Source: a virus
Strand: one strand, 5' to 3'
DNA length: 54,816 bases
Virus record (IMG/VR): IMGVR_UViG_3300028883_000312
Location: 1-54,816 of that record
The notes below the pieces were generated by a model. It did not search any database and had not been told where the DNA came from. It was given only the letters and a program-made list of their open reading frames with translations. How positions within the stretch are numbered: the first letter of the stretch is position 1; each line of letters opens with the position of its first letter. This document shows positions 41,928 through 48,643 of this stretch, one piece after another. The translations under genes were made by a program, and so were the position numbers.

Positions 41928-42239
41928 ATCTCATCTCCTTGATGTATAATTCCTTGAATTTGTCGCTCATGTGTCACCTTGCTCCTTAAAGGGTGGCAAT
42001 CCCCGGTGGTGGCCAGGCGCTACTCTGGCTCAGTGATTCCCTCATCGTCCCTTTCGGGCCAGCGGCTCACCGCTCCAAGCCTTATGACCTTTGATAATTC
42101 TGGATGTCATCTCCTGCGTGTCTGCTTTCCACGCCGCACCACTGGTTCATGCACAACTCTTTCTAAAAATTCAAAACTCATAAGGTTGAGGTTGTTCATA
42201 ATTAATATGGGCCTTTAGATACTTCACCCAGCATTGTCA
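41928..42239 (-). other. Gene-poor stretch in the leftward early operon
   Basis: About 310 bases without a convincing gene on either strand. The minus strand offers only micro-frames: 41920-41970 (16 codons), 42107-42199 (30 codons, MNNLNLMSFEFLERVVHEP) and a 12-codon frame after a strong AGGAGGTGATG near 42240. They overlap start to stop, so this may be a decayed gene or a set of short peptides. The plus-strand frame at 41979 looks like chance. Confidence 0.45.
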
Positions 42240-42437
42240 TCACCTCCTACAAGTCTGATGGTCCCCTGTTCGGCTTAGGGACAGCGCCATAGTTACTGTG
42301 GGCCTTTTTTTGAACGTGGCTTGCCCAGGCCACATCACGGGGCTATAACCGCCCTTTGAGTTCTGGTGAACCACCCACCCCTCCATACTACTAAGCGCCA
42401 ACTCAATAAGAGGCAGGTGGTTCATTGCTCGTTTCAT
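42240..42437 (-). CDS. Small unknown early protein
   Basis: A 65-residue frame whose ATG overlaps the stop of the small membrane protein (GTATGA), so it is translationally coupled. MKRAMNHLPLIELALSSME is helical; the rest is basic with no known motif. Confidence 0.5.
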   Translation of the reverse strand: MKRAMNHLPLIELALSSMEGWVVHQNSKGGYSPVMWPGQATFKKRPTVTMALSLSRTGDHQTCRR

Positions 42438-42589
42438 ACCCACACCACTATTCTGTCAGGTTTTCTCGGTTCCTCTGGACCACAGGCAAACTGTGCTGTG
42501 TCTAGTTTCCAATATACACAAGAGGCCATAGCTGCTAGAAACAGTCCTAGAATAATGCCAAGCAGTATGTCACTGACTAGGCGGTTCAT
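42434..42589 (-). CDS. Small single-pass membrane protein
   Basis: A 51-residue protein with one membrane segment (ILLGIILGLFLAAMASCVYW) and a short charged tail. Its ATG lies inside the end of the ERF gene (out of frame, 20 bp overlap) and its stop overlaps the next start. Such overlaps on both sides support it as a real gene despite its size. Confidence 0.62.
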   Translation of the reverse strand: MNRLVSDILLGIILGLFLAAMASCVYWKLDTAQFACGPEEPRKPDRIVVWV

Positions 42590-43388
42590 TTTTAGCCTCT
42601 TTCATAATTGACAGTTTGTCTTTATGGTCTTTATCCAGCAAGCTCCATACCGCCTTTTTAACGTCATAACTCATTTCACTGGTAAGCTGCTCCACTGACA
42701 TGGCATCCTCTTTGTCTGCGGCCTCTGCCAATGACTCTGCATAATCATTGATCTGTTTCACGCCTTCCGCCTCAAGCTCTCTGGCTATCGCTTTAAGCTT
42801 GGTTTTATCCCCTTTGGGGAAGCTGGAAAATAGAGCAATGCTTTCTTGCATATCCAAGGCATTGGTAAAGGCGAAAAACTCAATGGCGTTCTTTTCTGCC
42901 AAGAGTCCATCGAATCTTTCTTTCTGTTCGTTCGTGTAAGGTGACGCGCTTTCAACGCGGCTCTCATCACTTAATCCAGTCTCGATTGACAGGATCTTGA
43001 GTATTGCCGTTTTAGTGGCATAACTCATGGCCTTACCAGGGGCTTTGTCTCCGTGGTCTAAAGCGTGTGCTGTTGCCTCTACGGTTGCCTTGTCTTCTGG
43101 CTTGTCGATATTGACGAAATCTATTTCGTATTTCGCCTCAAAGCGTATAATGGGTGTGCCGCCTTTGGTGTGTGTGCCTGTAATGACAACCACTGAGGAT
43201 TGTTCACGCGGCACCACCATTACGCCATATTCAATAAAGAAAGGGCGGACGGCAGCGGTCACGGCGTCATGCTCTACCGCTTTATAGCTTTCTACCTGCT
43301 TTTCCTTTTTGATATACGGCACTTTTGTCCGTATACGGTCTAACCTCTGGTAGATATTTAAATTCTCGATTATTTCTTGCTCGCTCAT
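42570..43388 (-). CDS. erf: ERF-family single-strand annealing protein
   Basis: A 272-residue recombinase. LNIYQRLDRIRTKVPYIKKE, YKAVEHDAVTAAVRPFFIEY, GVMVVP and GKAMSYATKTAILKIL are the signature of the ERF superfamily. It should anneal complementary single strands for recombination-dependent replication and genome circularisation. I start at the ATG at 43388, whose ATGA overlaps the upstream stop; a GTG at 43439 would add 17 residues. The C-terminal 100 residues are charged and variable. No exonuclease or SSB partner is obvious next to it. Confidence 0.87.
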   Translation of the reverse strand: MSEQEIIENLNIYQRLDRIRTKVPYIKKEKQVESYKAVEHDAVTAAVRPFFIEYGVMVVPREQSSVVVITGTHTKGGTPIIRFEAKYEIDFVNIDKPEDKATVEATAHALDHGDKAPGKAMSYATKTAILKILSIETGLSDESRVESASPYTNEQKERFDGLLAEKNAIEFFAFTNALDMQESIALFSSFPKGDKTKLKAIARELEAEGVKQINDYAESLAEAADKEDAMSVEQLTSEMSYDVKKAVWSLLDKDHKDKLSIMKEAKNEPPSQ

Positions 43389-43528
43389 TTCTTCATCCCC
43401 ATTAAAATCTTGGCCTGCGCCAGTGTCATCCGTATCCACTTAACAGGGATCACGTTGCCCCGCGCCTTAAATTGAACAAGGGCTATTCCCTTGCTGTAGT
43501 CCCAGTGGTGCATTCTGGTGATGTTCAT
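43385..43528 (-). CDS. Short basic unknown protein
   Basis: A 47-residue frame (MNITRMHHWDYSKGIALVQF, then KARGNVIPVKWIRMTLAQAK) that ends in the ATGA of erf. Basic, possibly a mini nucleic-acid binder. Start follows GGTAAGCC, the same start context as the gene at 43937. Confidence 0.5.
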   Translation of the reverse strand: MNITRMHHWDYSKGIALVQFKARGNVIPVKWIRMTLAQAKILMGMKK

Positions 43529-43531
43529 GGC

Positions 43532-43591
43532 TTACCCGCTGGCTAAGCGTACATGTGGACACCATTTAGTTTTTGCTTCATCTTCTGTCAT
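43532..43591 (-). pseudogene. Truncated remnant of a KTKWCP-type small phage protein
   Basis: A 19-codon frame, MTEDEAKTKWCPHVRLASG, then stop. Small phage proteins with a start of this kind (T-E-E-A-x-T-K-W-C-P) are usually 50-60 residues with more cysteines further on, so this looks like only the N-terminal piece. Alternatively a genuine micro-peptide. Confidence 0.4.
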
Positions 43592-43776
43592 CACGCCTCC
43601 CTCTCAAATTCTTGCAGTGCCTCATCTTTGGTTTCTCCCGACCCTATAGGGTACTTCTTACATGACCTATCATATTTCATTCGGTCTTTTGTTTGTGGGT
43701 CAACCGCTGTGACATACCAGTAATTGCCAGACCAGAAATATTGTAATGTCCCAGTTATTTCTGCTTTATCCATCAT
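43591..43776 (-). CDS. Small unknown early protein
   Basis: A 61-residue protein, beta-rich (TLQYFWSGNYWYVTAVDP) with a helical end (KDEALQEFEREA), typical of small phage proteins of unknown role. Stop and next start overlap (TGATG). Confidence 0.6.
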   Translation of the reverse strand: MMDKAEITGTLQYFWSGNYWYVTAVDPQTKDRMKYDRSCKKYPIGSGETKDEALQEFEREA

Positions 43777-43937
43777 TCATCCTGATCCGCTATCTGGCTG
43801 CAAAGGTCTTTGATCTGTTCAAATGTGAGGCTAAGATAGATATTCCCCCAGTCATCGTCAGTTACTAGGATGTCCACGCACTTATCTTGTGCATCTATGT
43901 CTATGTCGTCGTATTCGGCCTCATACCATGTGCTCAT
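43773..43937 (-). CDS. Small acidic unknown protein
   Basis: A 54-residue acidic protein (EAEYDDIDIDAQDKCVDILV, then TFEQIKDLCSQIADQDE). Start after GGTAAGCC; stop overlaps the next gene by 4 bp. Acidity suggests a DNA-mimic or regulator, but this is only a possibility. Confidence 0.55.
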   Translation of the reverse strand: MSTWYEAEYDDIDIDAQDKCVDILVTDDDWGNIYLSLTFEQIKDLCSQIADQDE

Positions 43938-44230
43938 GGCTTACCCCCATCGACTATCGCCTGTGCGAGTTTCTTTACAATGGGGTGCTTCAATGCCGAG
44001 TCACAAACAAAGTCAGCATTGTCGGCATAGTCATAATGATCATCCAGCCAAGCCTTGAACATACCCGCCAGATGGATGGTGAAATGGTCTGGCCCGTCCA
44101 GGTCTTGCAGGAACTCAACCAGCTCGTTAGGATCAGTCAGGACTTGATAGACAGCCTTATCGAATTTGTCCGACTCTCTGGCTTCATCGTCCATATGGTC
44201 CTGTATTGCTGTTAGGTCTTGGTCTGACAT
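43934..44230 (-). CDS. Acidic unknown early protein
   Basis: A 98-residue, strongly acidic, helical protein (DHMDDEARESDKFDKAVYQV). ATGA overlap with the next gene. Acidic early phage proteins often target host DNA-binding proteins; no family match is recognised. Confidence 0.6.
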   Translation of the reverse strand: MSDQDLTAIQDHMDDEARESDKFDKAVYQVLTDPNELVEFLQDLDGPDHFTIHLAGMFKAWLDDHYDYADNADFVCDSALKHPIVKKLAQAIVDGGKP

Positions 44231-44466
44231 GATGTCCTATCCTCTTTCAGATGGTTCAGCACTCTACGGGCAGTACATGAAGTACATCCGCAGTTCTTTT
44301 GCTTTTGTTCTAACTCGTTCCATGCAATCGCCGTATCTTCGGTCATTGGACAGCCCGCTATTGCTGACCTGGCCTCTGCCCACAAGTGCTGATCCGTGCA
44401 AGCTTGTGATGCGGCGTATCGCAGAAGTCTTGATACCGTTAGCCCTTCAGTTAAGGTCACACCCAT
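44212..44466 (-). CDS. Small cysteine-containing early protein
   Basis: An 84-residue protein with CGCTSCTARRVL near the C-terminus and further cysteines at the N-terminal half. The start follows GGATTAAAGACT, shared with the gene at 44651. Not recognised. Confidence 0.58.
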   Translation of the reverse strand: MGVTLTEGLTVSRLLRYAASQACTDQHLWAEARSAIAGCPMTEDTAIAWNELEQKQKNCGCTSCTARRVLNHLKEDRTSCQTKT

Positions 44467-44486
44467 AGTCTTTAATCCTCACTATT

Positions 44487-44651
44487 TCACCCCAAAAACC
44501 CGTAATTCTCAGCAACCCAAATGCAGAGATGGATGATTTCGTCTCTTGCTTTTAATTCCTCCTCATCGTCTAAGCGCTCGTCCATGTGGTCCATACAGTC
44601 AAGGAGATCGCCCAGGGTGTTTCTAAATCTGCAATAGTCCATGTTAGCCAT
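44487..44651 (-). CDS. Small acidic helical phage protein
   Basis: A 54-residue protein: YCRFRNTLGDLLDCMDHMDE then RLDDEEELKARDEIIHLC. I recognise the FRNTLxDLxDC type as a common orphan in phages of proteobacteria; its function is not known. Start context GGATTAAAGACTATGG. Confidence 0.6.
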   Translation of the reverse strand: MANMDYCRFRNTLGDLLDCMDHMDERLDDEEELKARDEIIHLCIWVAENYGFLG

Positions 44652-44656
44652 AGTCT

Positions 44657-44911
44657 TTAATCCGCCTTCACGAAAACCCTGTATTGAGCAAATCCGTTAG
44701 TCGGGATTTCTTTAATTTCTCCAAGCTCTACAAGACGATCAACACACGCCAGCATTGCCCACGAATTACCACCCAATGATCTTGTGGCGTGATCCATGTC
44801 AAATGCCCCAGATATTTTAAGCAAGGTCTGCACGTTATCTCTGATTTTGAGAAATAGCTCCTGGCCTTCCTCTGTGAATATTTCGGGTTTCATTGCTTGG
44901 TAGTCGTACAT
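44657..44911 (-). CDS. Conserved small phage protein
   Basis: An 84-residue protein beginning MYDYQAMKPEIFTEEGQELF, with MLACVDRLVELGEIKEI and a C-terminal YRVFVK strand: a small winged-helix-like fold. Similar sequences occur in Pseudomonas-type phages. Role unknown; a DNA-binding role fits the fold. Confidence 0.65.
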   Translation of the reverse strand: MYDYQAMKPEIFTEEGQELFLKIRDNVQTLLKISGAFDMDHATRSLGGNSWAMLACVDRLVELGEIKEIPTNGFAQYRVFVKAD

Positions 44912-44913
44912 AA

Positions 44914-45108
44914 TTAATCCGCCTGCTTCTGTAGAAACTTGATCTCATTAAGCACATCACACCGATGACCGCATATCTCATACTGTTCAGTCATGGGATC
45001 GTCTGACTCCCAGCGCTTACAGCAGGTGGCCAGCTTTTCCGCTATTGCGGATAGCCGGTTTTCCAGTTTACGGAAGGCCCAGATTCTTAGTTCGTTGTAT
45101 CGGTTCAT
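44914..45108 (-). CDS. First gene of the leftward early operon
   Basis: A 64-residue basic helical protein (IWAFRKLENRLSAIAEKLAT) with several cysteines. GAGGGTGAGG precedes its ATG. It is read from the minus-strand promoter at 45166-45194. Function unknown. Confidence 0.62.
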   Translation of the reverse strand: MNRYNELRIWAFRKLENRLSAIAEKLATCCKRWESDDPMTEQYEICGHRCDVLNEIKFLQKQAD

Positions 45109-45165
45109 TTCCTCACCCTCGCGTCATAATCCGGCGACAGCGCCCCACCTGATTTGCATAAACCC

Positions 45166-45194
45166 ATCTTGGCAGAAATAATCCCCCGTGTCAA
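45166..45194 (-). promoter_or_regulatory. Leftward early promoter
   Basis: On the minus strand TTGACA (45194-45189) and CAAGAT (45171-45166) are 17 bp apart. The -35 overlaps the dyad at 45193-45207, so a repressor bound there would shut the leftward operon. Confidence 0.75.
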
Positions 45195-45207
45195 CAGTCG
45201 CACTGTT
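45193..45207. promoter_or_regulatory. Operator-like dyad 1
   Basis: AACAGT-CGC-ACTGTT is a perfect inverted repeat with 6-bp arms, touching the -35 of the leftward promoter. Confidence 0.65.
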
Positions 45208-45216
45208 TAAATTTCA

Positions 45217-45230
45217 CAACAAGGTTGTTG
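45217..45230. promoter_or_regulatory. Operator-like dyad 2
   Basis: CAACAA-GG-TTGTTG is an inverted repeat with 6-bp arms; its right arm is also the -35 candidate of the rightward promoter. Confidence 0.6.
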
Positions 45231-45253
45231 CTTTGTGGATTTGTTCGTGTTAT
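45225..45253 (+). promoter_or_regulatory. Rightward early promoter candidate
   Basis: TTGTTG (45225-45230) and TGTTAT (45248-45253) are 17 bp apart. The transcript would start close to the ATG at 45264, so the regulator mRNA may have almost no leader. Moderate match to consensus. Confidence 0.5.
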
Positions 45254-45263
45254 AAAAGGATTT

Positions 45264-45494
45264 ATGAGACTAAATGCATATTTGAGAAAAACCAAAACCA
45301 CGCAACGTGAGTTCGCCAACAAAATGGGTGTTAGCCCTGCCCTGGTTAGTGCTTGGGTGCTTGGAACCACTAAGATCACCCCGGAATGGGCAATTAAGAT
45401 CGAGGCCAAGACTGACGGCGTTATATTGCGTGAACAAATTCACCCCAAGTTATACCGTGGGTTTGTGCGAGAAAGTGTACTTCCTCCATCTTAA
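45264..45494 (+). CDS. Cro/YdaS-like transcriptional regulator
   Basis: A 76-residue helix-turn-helix protein: LNAYLRKTKTTQREFANKMG, then VSPALVSAWVLGTTKITPEW, and IKIEAKTDGVILREQIHP, the pattern of Cro-like YdaS proteins. It should bind the two dyads directly upstream and set the balance between the divergent operons. I start at the ATG at 45264 (AAAAGGA ahead); an upstream in-frame start adds 13 residues. No CI-type repressor is seen. Confidence 0.82.
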   Translation: MRLNAYLRKTKTTQREFANKMGVSPALVSAWVLGTTKITPEWAIKIEAKTDGVILREQIHPKLYRGFVRESVLPPS

Positions 45495-45506
45495 TGATGG
45501 CTTATA

Positions 45507-45543
45507 CCCCGGTTGTGTGGAGATACCAGCCGGGGATTTTTTT
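45507..45543 (+). terminator. Rho-independent terminator after the regulator
   Basis: CCCCGGTTG (45507-45515) pairs with CAGCCGGGG (45527-45535) over 11 bases and is followed by seven T. It ends the regulator transcript only 13 bp after its stop codon, so the downstream early genes need read-through, antitermination or another promoter. Confidence 0.88.
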
Positions 45544-45554
45544 GGAGGTGATTG

Positions 45555-45833
45555 ATGCATAAATTTAAGATCGGCGATAGGGCGAGGATTATCGGCGCAA
45601 ACCAGGAGTACCAACATTTAATTGGCTTGGAGTGTGAGATTGTGGCCCTTCCTGGCGCAAACAAGCACTTTGCTTCTGCCTATGAAATAGATTTTAAGGG
45701 AAAGCCGCACGCACATACGTATGCCGAGGAAGTTTATCTAGAAAAAATCCTCCCCAAAGAACAAACCTCTACCTGGGAGGAATTCACCAAGCAAACACAA
45801 TGTGGCTGGCTGCCGGAGAAACAAGATGCTTAG
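45555..45833 (+). CDS. Small SH3-like phage protein
   Basis: A 92-residue protein with KFKIGDRARIIGANQEYQHL and LECEIVALPGA, then a second strand set: a small SH3-like beta barrel common in phages. GGAGGTGATTG sits right behind the terminator T-run. Role unknown. Confidence 0.65.
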   Translation: MHKFKIGDRARIIGANQEYQHLIGLECEIVALPGANKHFASAYEIDFKGKPHAHTYAEEVYLEKILPKEQTSTWEEFTKQTQCGWLPEKQDA

Positions 45834-45912
45834 AGCCCTCATCTGGTGGTCTTGGACCTGGGGCTTTATTAGTTGTCTTGTTGTATTGTGGTTATTCGGG
45901 TTTTTGGGGTGA
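45826..45912 (+). CDS. Very short membrane peptide ORF
   Basis: A 28-codon frame overlapping the previous gene by 8 bp; nearly all hydrophobic (GFISCLVVLWLFGFLG). Overlap and membrane character make translation possible. Confidence 0.38.
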   Translation: MLRALIWWSWTWGFISCLVVLWLFGFLG

Positions 45913-45930
45913 GCACAGAGGGGCAGAAAC

Positions 45931-46314
45931 ATGACAGATAATACAGAATTGTTGCCTAAGCGATGCAAGCATGAACATGCAGAAGTAAAAAAAGCAGAAG
46001 CGCACTGGGTTGATGTCTATTGTCCACTCTGTAAACAGGGATGGCGTGGATACCCTTATGAGTATAGAACAAAGCGATGCATCAGAAAAGTGAAATGTGA
46101 GGAGTGTGGGTGGCGCAGCAATGAGTCTGAGGTTATGCGGGCACCGAACCCATGGGATGCCGGAGGTTATATAGAAGGCTGCCCAGAATGTAACTCCGTA
46201 AACAGCATGATCTATGTCTGTGACGAGCCGGAGTGCTGGAGCGAGGCAACGTGTGGAACGCCAACACCAGATGGGTATAGAAGGACGTGCGGTAAACACA
46301 TGCCACCATTATGA
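45931..46314 (+). CDS. Cysteine-rich zinc protein
   Basis: A 127-residue protein with several CxxC knuckles (CPLC, CEEC, CPEC) and further Cys/His, so two or three zinc sites. It begins MTDNTELLP, like the Lar-like gene on the other strand at 39478, after which the sequences diverge. Function unknown. Confidence 0.65.
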   Translation: MTDNTELLPKRCKHEHAEVKKAEAHWVDVYCPLCKQGWRGYPYEYRTKRCIRKVKCEECGWRSNESEVMRAPNPWDAGGYIEGCPECNSVNSMIYVCDEPECWSEATCGTPTPDGYRRTCGKHMPPL

Positions 46315-46374
46315 CAACCGTGGCATTAAATAGGAGTTGCGTACCGGTGCAAAATTATGAATAATGATCCTTCC

Positions 46375-46401
46375 GTGTCGGAATCCGACACTATCCGACA
46401 C
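46375..46401. promoter_or_regulatory. Operator-like palindrome plus half-site before the initiator gene
   Basis: GTGTCGGAATCCGACAC (46375-46391) is a perfect palindrome with 8-bp arms; a third TCCGACAC half-site follows at 46394-46401. The same TCCGAC core recurs in the iterons at 46791-46834, so the initiator probably binds both and represses its own gene. Confidence 0.72.
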
Positions 46402-46411
46402 TGAGGAAACC

Positions 46412-47236
46412 ATGTATTCAAAACTCTACAAGACAATCTTTGACGGCTCGCTCTACGGCCAATTTGAGGGACTAACGGTGTTTATGGCTATGCTGGCACT
46501 CGCAGACCGACACGGAGAGGTAGACGTGGCCCCAGCCAAGATAGCGGGATGTTTGGGATGTGACCTTGAGTTTGTGCTCAAGGGTATTAGTTATCTTGAG
46601 GCGCCAGATCCCCAAAGCCGGACCCCCGCAGAAGAAGGCCGCCGTATCCTCCCTTTATTAAATGATGAAAATGACAGCCGCCCTTTTGGTTGGAAGATCG
46701 TCAATTATGACAAATACCGAGCCATCAGGAATGAGGACGAAAGGCGGGAATATAAGCGTAACTGGGACCGTAAACACCGGACCAAGAAACGACCAAATCC
46801 GACCAAATCCGACCGCGCCCGACCGAAAACGACCTATACAGAAGCAGAAGCAGATGCATATATAAAACATACGTCCAATTCTGACGAATTGAACTTTAGT
46901 GAATTCTGGGATTTGTATCCAAGGAAAGAAAACAAAAAGAAAGCCCTCTCTGCATGGAGAAACTTACCAAAGACAAAGCGCGATAAAGCCCTTGTAGACA
47001 TTGTTACGCGATACAAATACACCGAAAAGCGTTTTGTTCCCCTGGCCACTACTTACATGCACGGAGAACGATGGGAAGACCCACCACCCGAGAAACAAAC
47101 CCAGGCAGGATCACCGCGTAACGACAATGAATTTATTAAATGGGCCGAGTCCAAAGGCATACGCGCTAGGGCTGGTGAGTCAATGGAAGCCTTTAGGCTA
47201 AGAGCCCAAAGAGAGGCTGATAGTGAACTGCGATAA
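46412..47236 (+). CDS. Replication initiator (O-like)
   Basis: A 274-residue protein. The N-terminus (YSKLYKTIFDGSLYGQFEGL, VFMAMLALADRHGEVDVAPA, then winged-helix region) is typical of phage replication initiators; the middle is basic (EYKRNWDRKHRTKKRPNPTK); the C-terminus has FSEFWDLYPRKENKKKALSAW, common in phage replication proteins. The ATG at 46412 follows TGAGGAAACC. No helicase or helicase loader is encoded, so host DnaB must be recruited. It carries candidate origin iterons inside its own gene. Confidence 0.82.
   Translation: MYSKLYKTIFDGSLYGQFEGLTVFMAMLALADRHGEVDVAPAKIAGCLGCDLEFVLKGISYLEAPDPQSRTPAEEGRRILPLLNDENDSRPFGWKIVNYDKYRAIRNEDERREYKRNWDRKHRTKKRPNPTKSDRARPKTTYTEAEADAYIKHTSNSDELNFSEFWDLYPRKENKKKALSAWRNLPKTKRDKALVDIVTRYKYTEKRFVPLATTYMHGERWEDPPPEKQTQAGSPRNDNEFIKWAESKGIRARAGESMEAFRLRAQREADSELR
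46791..46834 (+). repeat. Iterons, candidate replication origin
   Basis: Five GACC units stand exactly 10 bp apart (46791, 46801, 46811, 46821, 46831), three of them as CCGACC. One unit per helical turn puts all on one face. Ten is not a multiple of three, so this is not a protein repeat. AT-rich DNA (ATATATAAAACATA) follows within 35 bp, as expected for an unwinding element. Confidence 0.72.
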
Positions 47237-47411
47237 TTGTGGCCGGCATAATCCGATAAGGAAACAAGTCGGTGTCTAAGGGCACAAGTCCAACGGCTCC
47301 ACACGTCTTAGAGCTACGGCAGAGGGACTCCGTACTAAATGAGATATTACGTTCATTTCCGAACTGTACGTTGTTTAAGTCAGGGAACTTAAAACTAGTG
47401 AGGATTAAGCC
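47237..47411 (+). ncRNA. Possible structured RNA between initiator and winged-helix gene
   Basis: A stretch of 175 bases with no gene and four ordered stem candidates: TCTAAG/CTTAGA (47275-47280 with 47307-47312), TACGG/CCGTA (47315-47319 with 47330-47334), AAATGA/TCATTT (47337-47342 with 47353-47358) and TTTAAGT/ACTTAAA (47374-47380 with 47387-47393). The last could also be an operator. No known RNA family is recognised. Confidence 0.42.
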
Positions 47412-47639
47412 ATGAAAAAACCACAGTGGAAAATCATACTCAGCATTATGTTATCCGGTCGTTGGTGGACGATCCCACAACTACAGAAAGAGCTAAAACG
47501 GCGTACCGGGGAATATGCCATGGAAACCACCATCTCTGCACGTATCCGTGATCTAAGAAAAAGCGAATACGGCGGCTATCAAGTAGAGCGCCGCTGCGCT
47601 AAAGACAACAAATTGCATCAGTATCGGGTGGTGATGTAA
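47412..47639 (+). CDS. Small winged-helix protein
   Basis: A 75-residue protein: GRWWTIPQLQKELKRRTG, then TTISARIRDLRKSEYGGYQV, a winged helix of a type common in phage early regions. Probably DNA-binding. The next gene starts at its stop (TAATGG). Confidence 0.72.
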   Translation: MKKPQWKIILSIMLSGRWWTIPQLQKELKRRTGEYAMETTISARIRDLRKSEYGGYQVERRCAKDNKLHQYRVVM

Positions 47640-47896
47640 TGGCTTCCCAAGATTACCACCGGAAATTATCCAAAGAACGCTCCGCCATGATGCGTGAGAA
47701 CTCTGATTTTAAACGTAAGGCCGGGATAAGCTCACCAGAAAAAATCAATAAATACACACAAAGGCCGCCAGCCATGATCCCTTTGTTTTTTCTCTATCCT
47801 CCCAACTATGAGGCAGCAATAGAGAGCACGTTCTCACGTAGGGGGAATTACTACCCTGGCGACCAAGTAAAAAATGGCTGTCAAAGAACATGGTAA
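47639..47896 (+). CDS. Small unknown early protein
   Basis: An 85-residue basic protein (YHRKLSKERSAMMRENSDFK) with an aromatic/proline segment (PAMIPLFFLYPPNYEAAI). The ATG overlaps the stop of the winged-helix gene. Not recognised. Confidence 0.58.
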   Translation: MASQDYHRKLSKERSAMMRENSDFKRKAGISSPEKINKYTQRPPAMIPLFFLYPPNYEAAIESTFSRRGNYYPGDQVKNGCQRTW

Positions 47897-47931
47897 ATAT
47901 AGCAAAACTTGAGTTACTAATCAGGAGATAG

Positions 47932-47944
47932 AGAGGGCATAGAC
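47932..47944 (+). repeat. Start-associated repeat AGAGGGCATAGAC, copy 1
   Basis: Stands directly before the ATG at 47945. Copies 2 and 3 are at 48249-48261 and 48643-48655 (one base changed). A related start context occurs at 4876. Confidence 0.85.
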
Positions 47945-48250
47945 ATGAAGATAAAAGTAAAACCAGAAGGCAGAGAGGGAATATGGATAGCCGACAAGGA
48001 AAGCGTTGTGGATTTTTTAATGGAATATGAAGACGATTATATCCATAACATCATACCAAATGGACCAGTCATGATGGGTGCTGACTGGTCTAAAGAGAGT
48101 GTTGTTGAAAAAGTCAGAGAAGCCGAACGGGTTGCAATACTTACGGGTGATTCATATCGCCATAACCTCAGACATGCTTTATCTGTAATTGCTGGCAATG
48201 AGTTATTCATGTTCGACATAGGTGAGATAAGCGATAGCGATCTAGTATAG
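47945..48250 (+). CDS. Unknown early protein
   Basis: A 101-residue acidic protein (VKPEGREGIWIADKESVVDF, then KVREAERVAILTGDSYRHNL). Start directly after start-associated repeat copy 1; stop within copy 2. Not recognised. Confidence 0.62.
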   Translation: MKIKVKPEGREGIWIADKESVVDFLMEYEDDYIHNIIPNGPVMMGADWSKESVVEKVREAERVAILTGDSYRHNLRHALSVIAGNELFMFDIGEISDSDLV

Positions 48251-48261
48251 AGGGCATAGAC
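48249..48261 (+). repeat. Start-associated repeat, copy 2
   Basis: AGAGGGCATAGAC before the ATG of the membrane protein gene. Confidence 0.85.
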
Positions 48262-48264
48262 TAT

Positions 48265-48643
48265 GGACATATCAGGATTTGAGTTGTATTTTTTATTGAA
48301 ACTGGACGGCGTTAGAAATCTGTTGCTTCTGTTTGGCGCAGTAATAGCGCTTGTTGGCGGCGTTGCTATGTTGATAGCGCCAATGGTTATAAACGACTTT
48401 TCAACAGACGAAGAAGAGCATTACAAGATTTACAGGAAATTCGTGAAAATATACATTTTTATTGTCCCCGCCCTGCTTATATCAGGCACACTACTACCAA
48501 CGACAAAGCAAATGGCGGCTATCTACGTTCTCCCTCCAATCATTAACAACGAGAAAGTCCAGCAAATACCAAGTGACTTATTGGACATCCTTGGGATGGG
48601 GATAGATAAGGCAAAAGAAGCATTGCAACCAGAGAAAGAATGA
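48265..48643 (+). CDS. Two-segment membrane protein
   Basis: About 125 residues with two clear membrane segments (LLLLFGAVIALVGGVAMLIA and IYIFIVPALLISGTLLP). The start lies at the end of repeat copy 2. A small inner-membrane protein, perhaps for exclusion. Not recognised. The exact start is either the ATG in CTATGG here or a nearby upstream codon. Confidence 0.58.

Noticed and set aside
41979-42218. Plus-strand frame of 79 codons in the gap of the leftward operon
   Set aside because: No ribosome site, unusual composition, and opposite to the operon direction.
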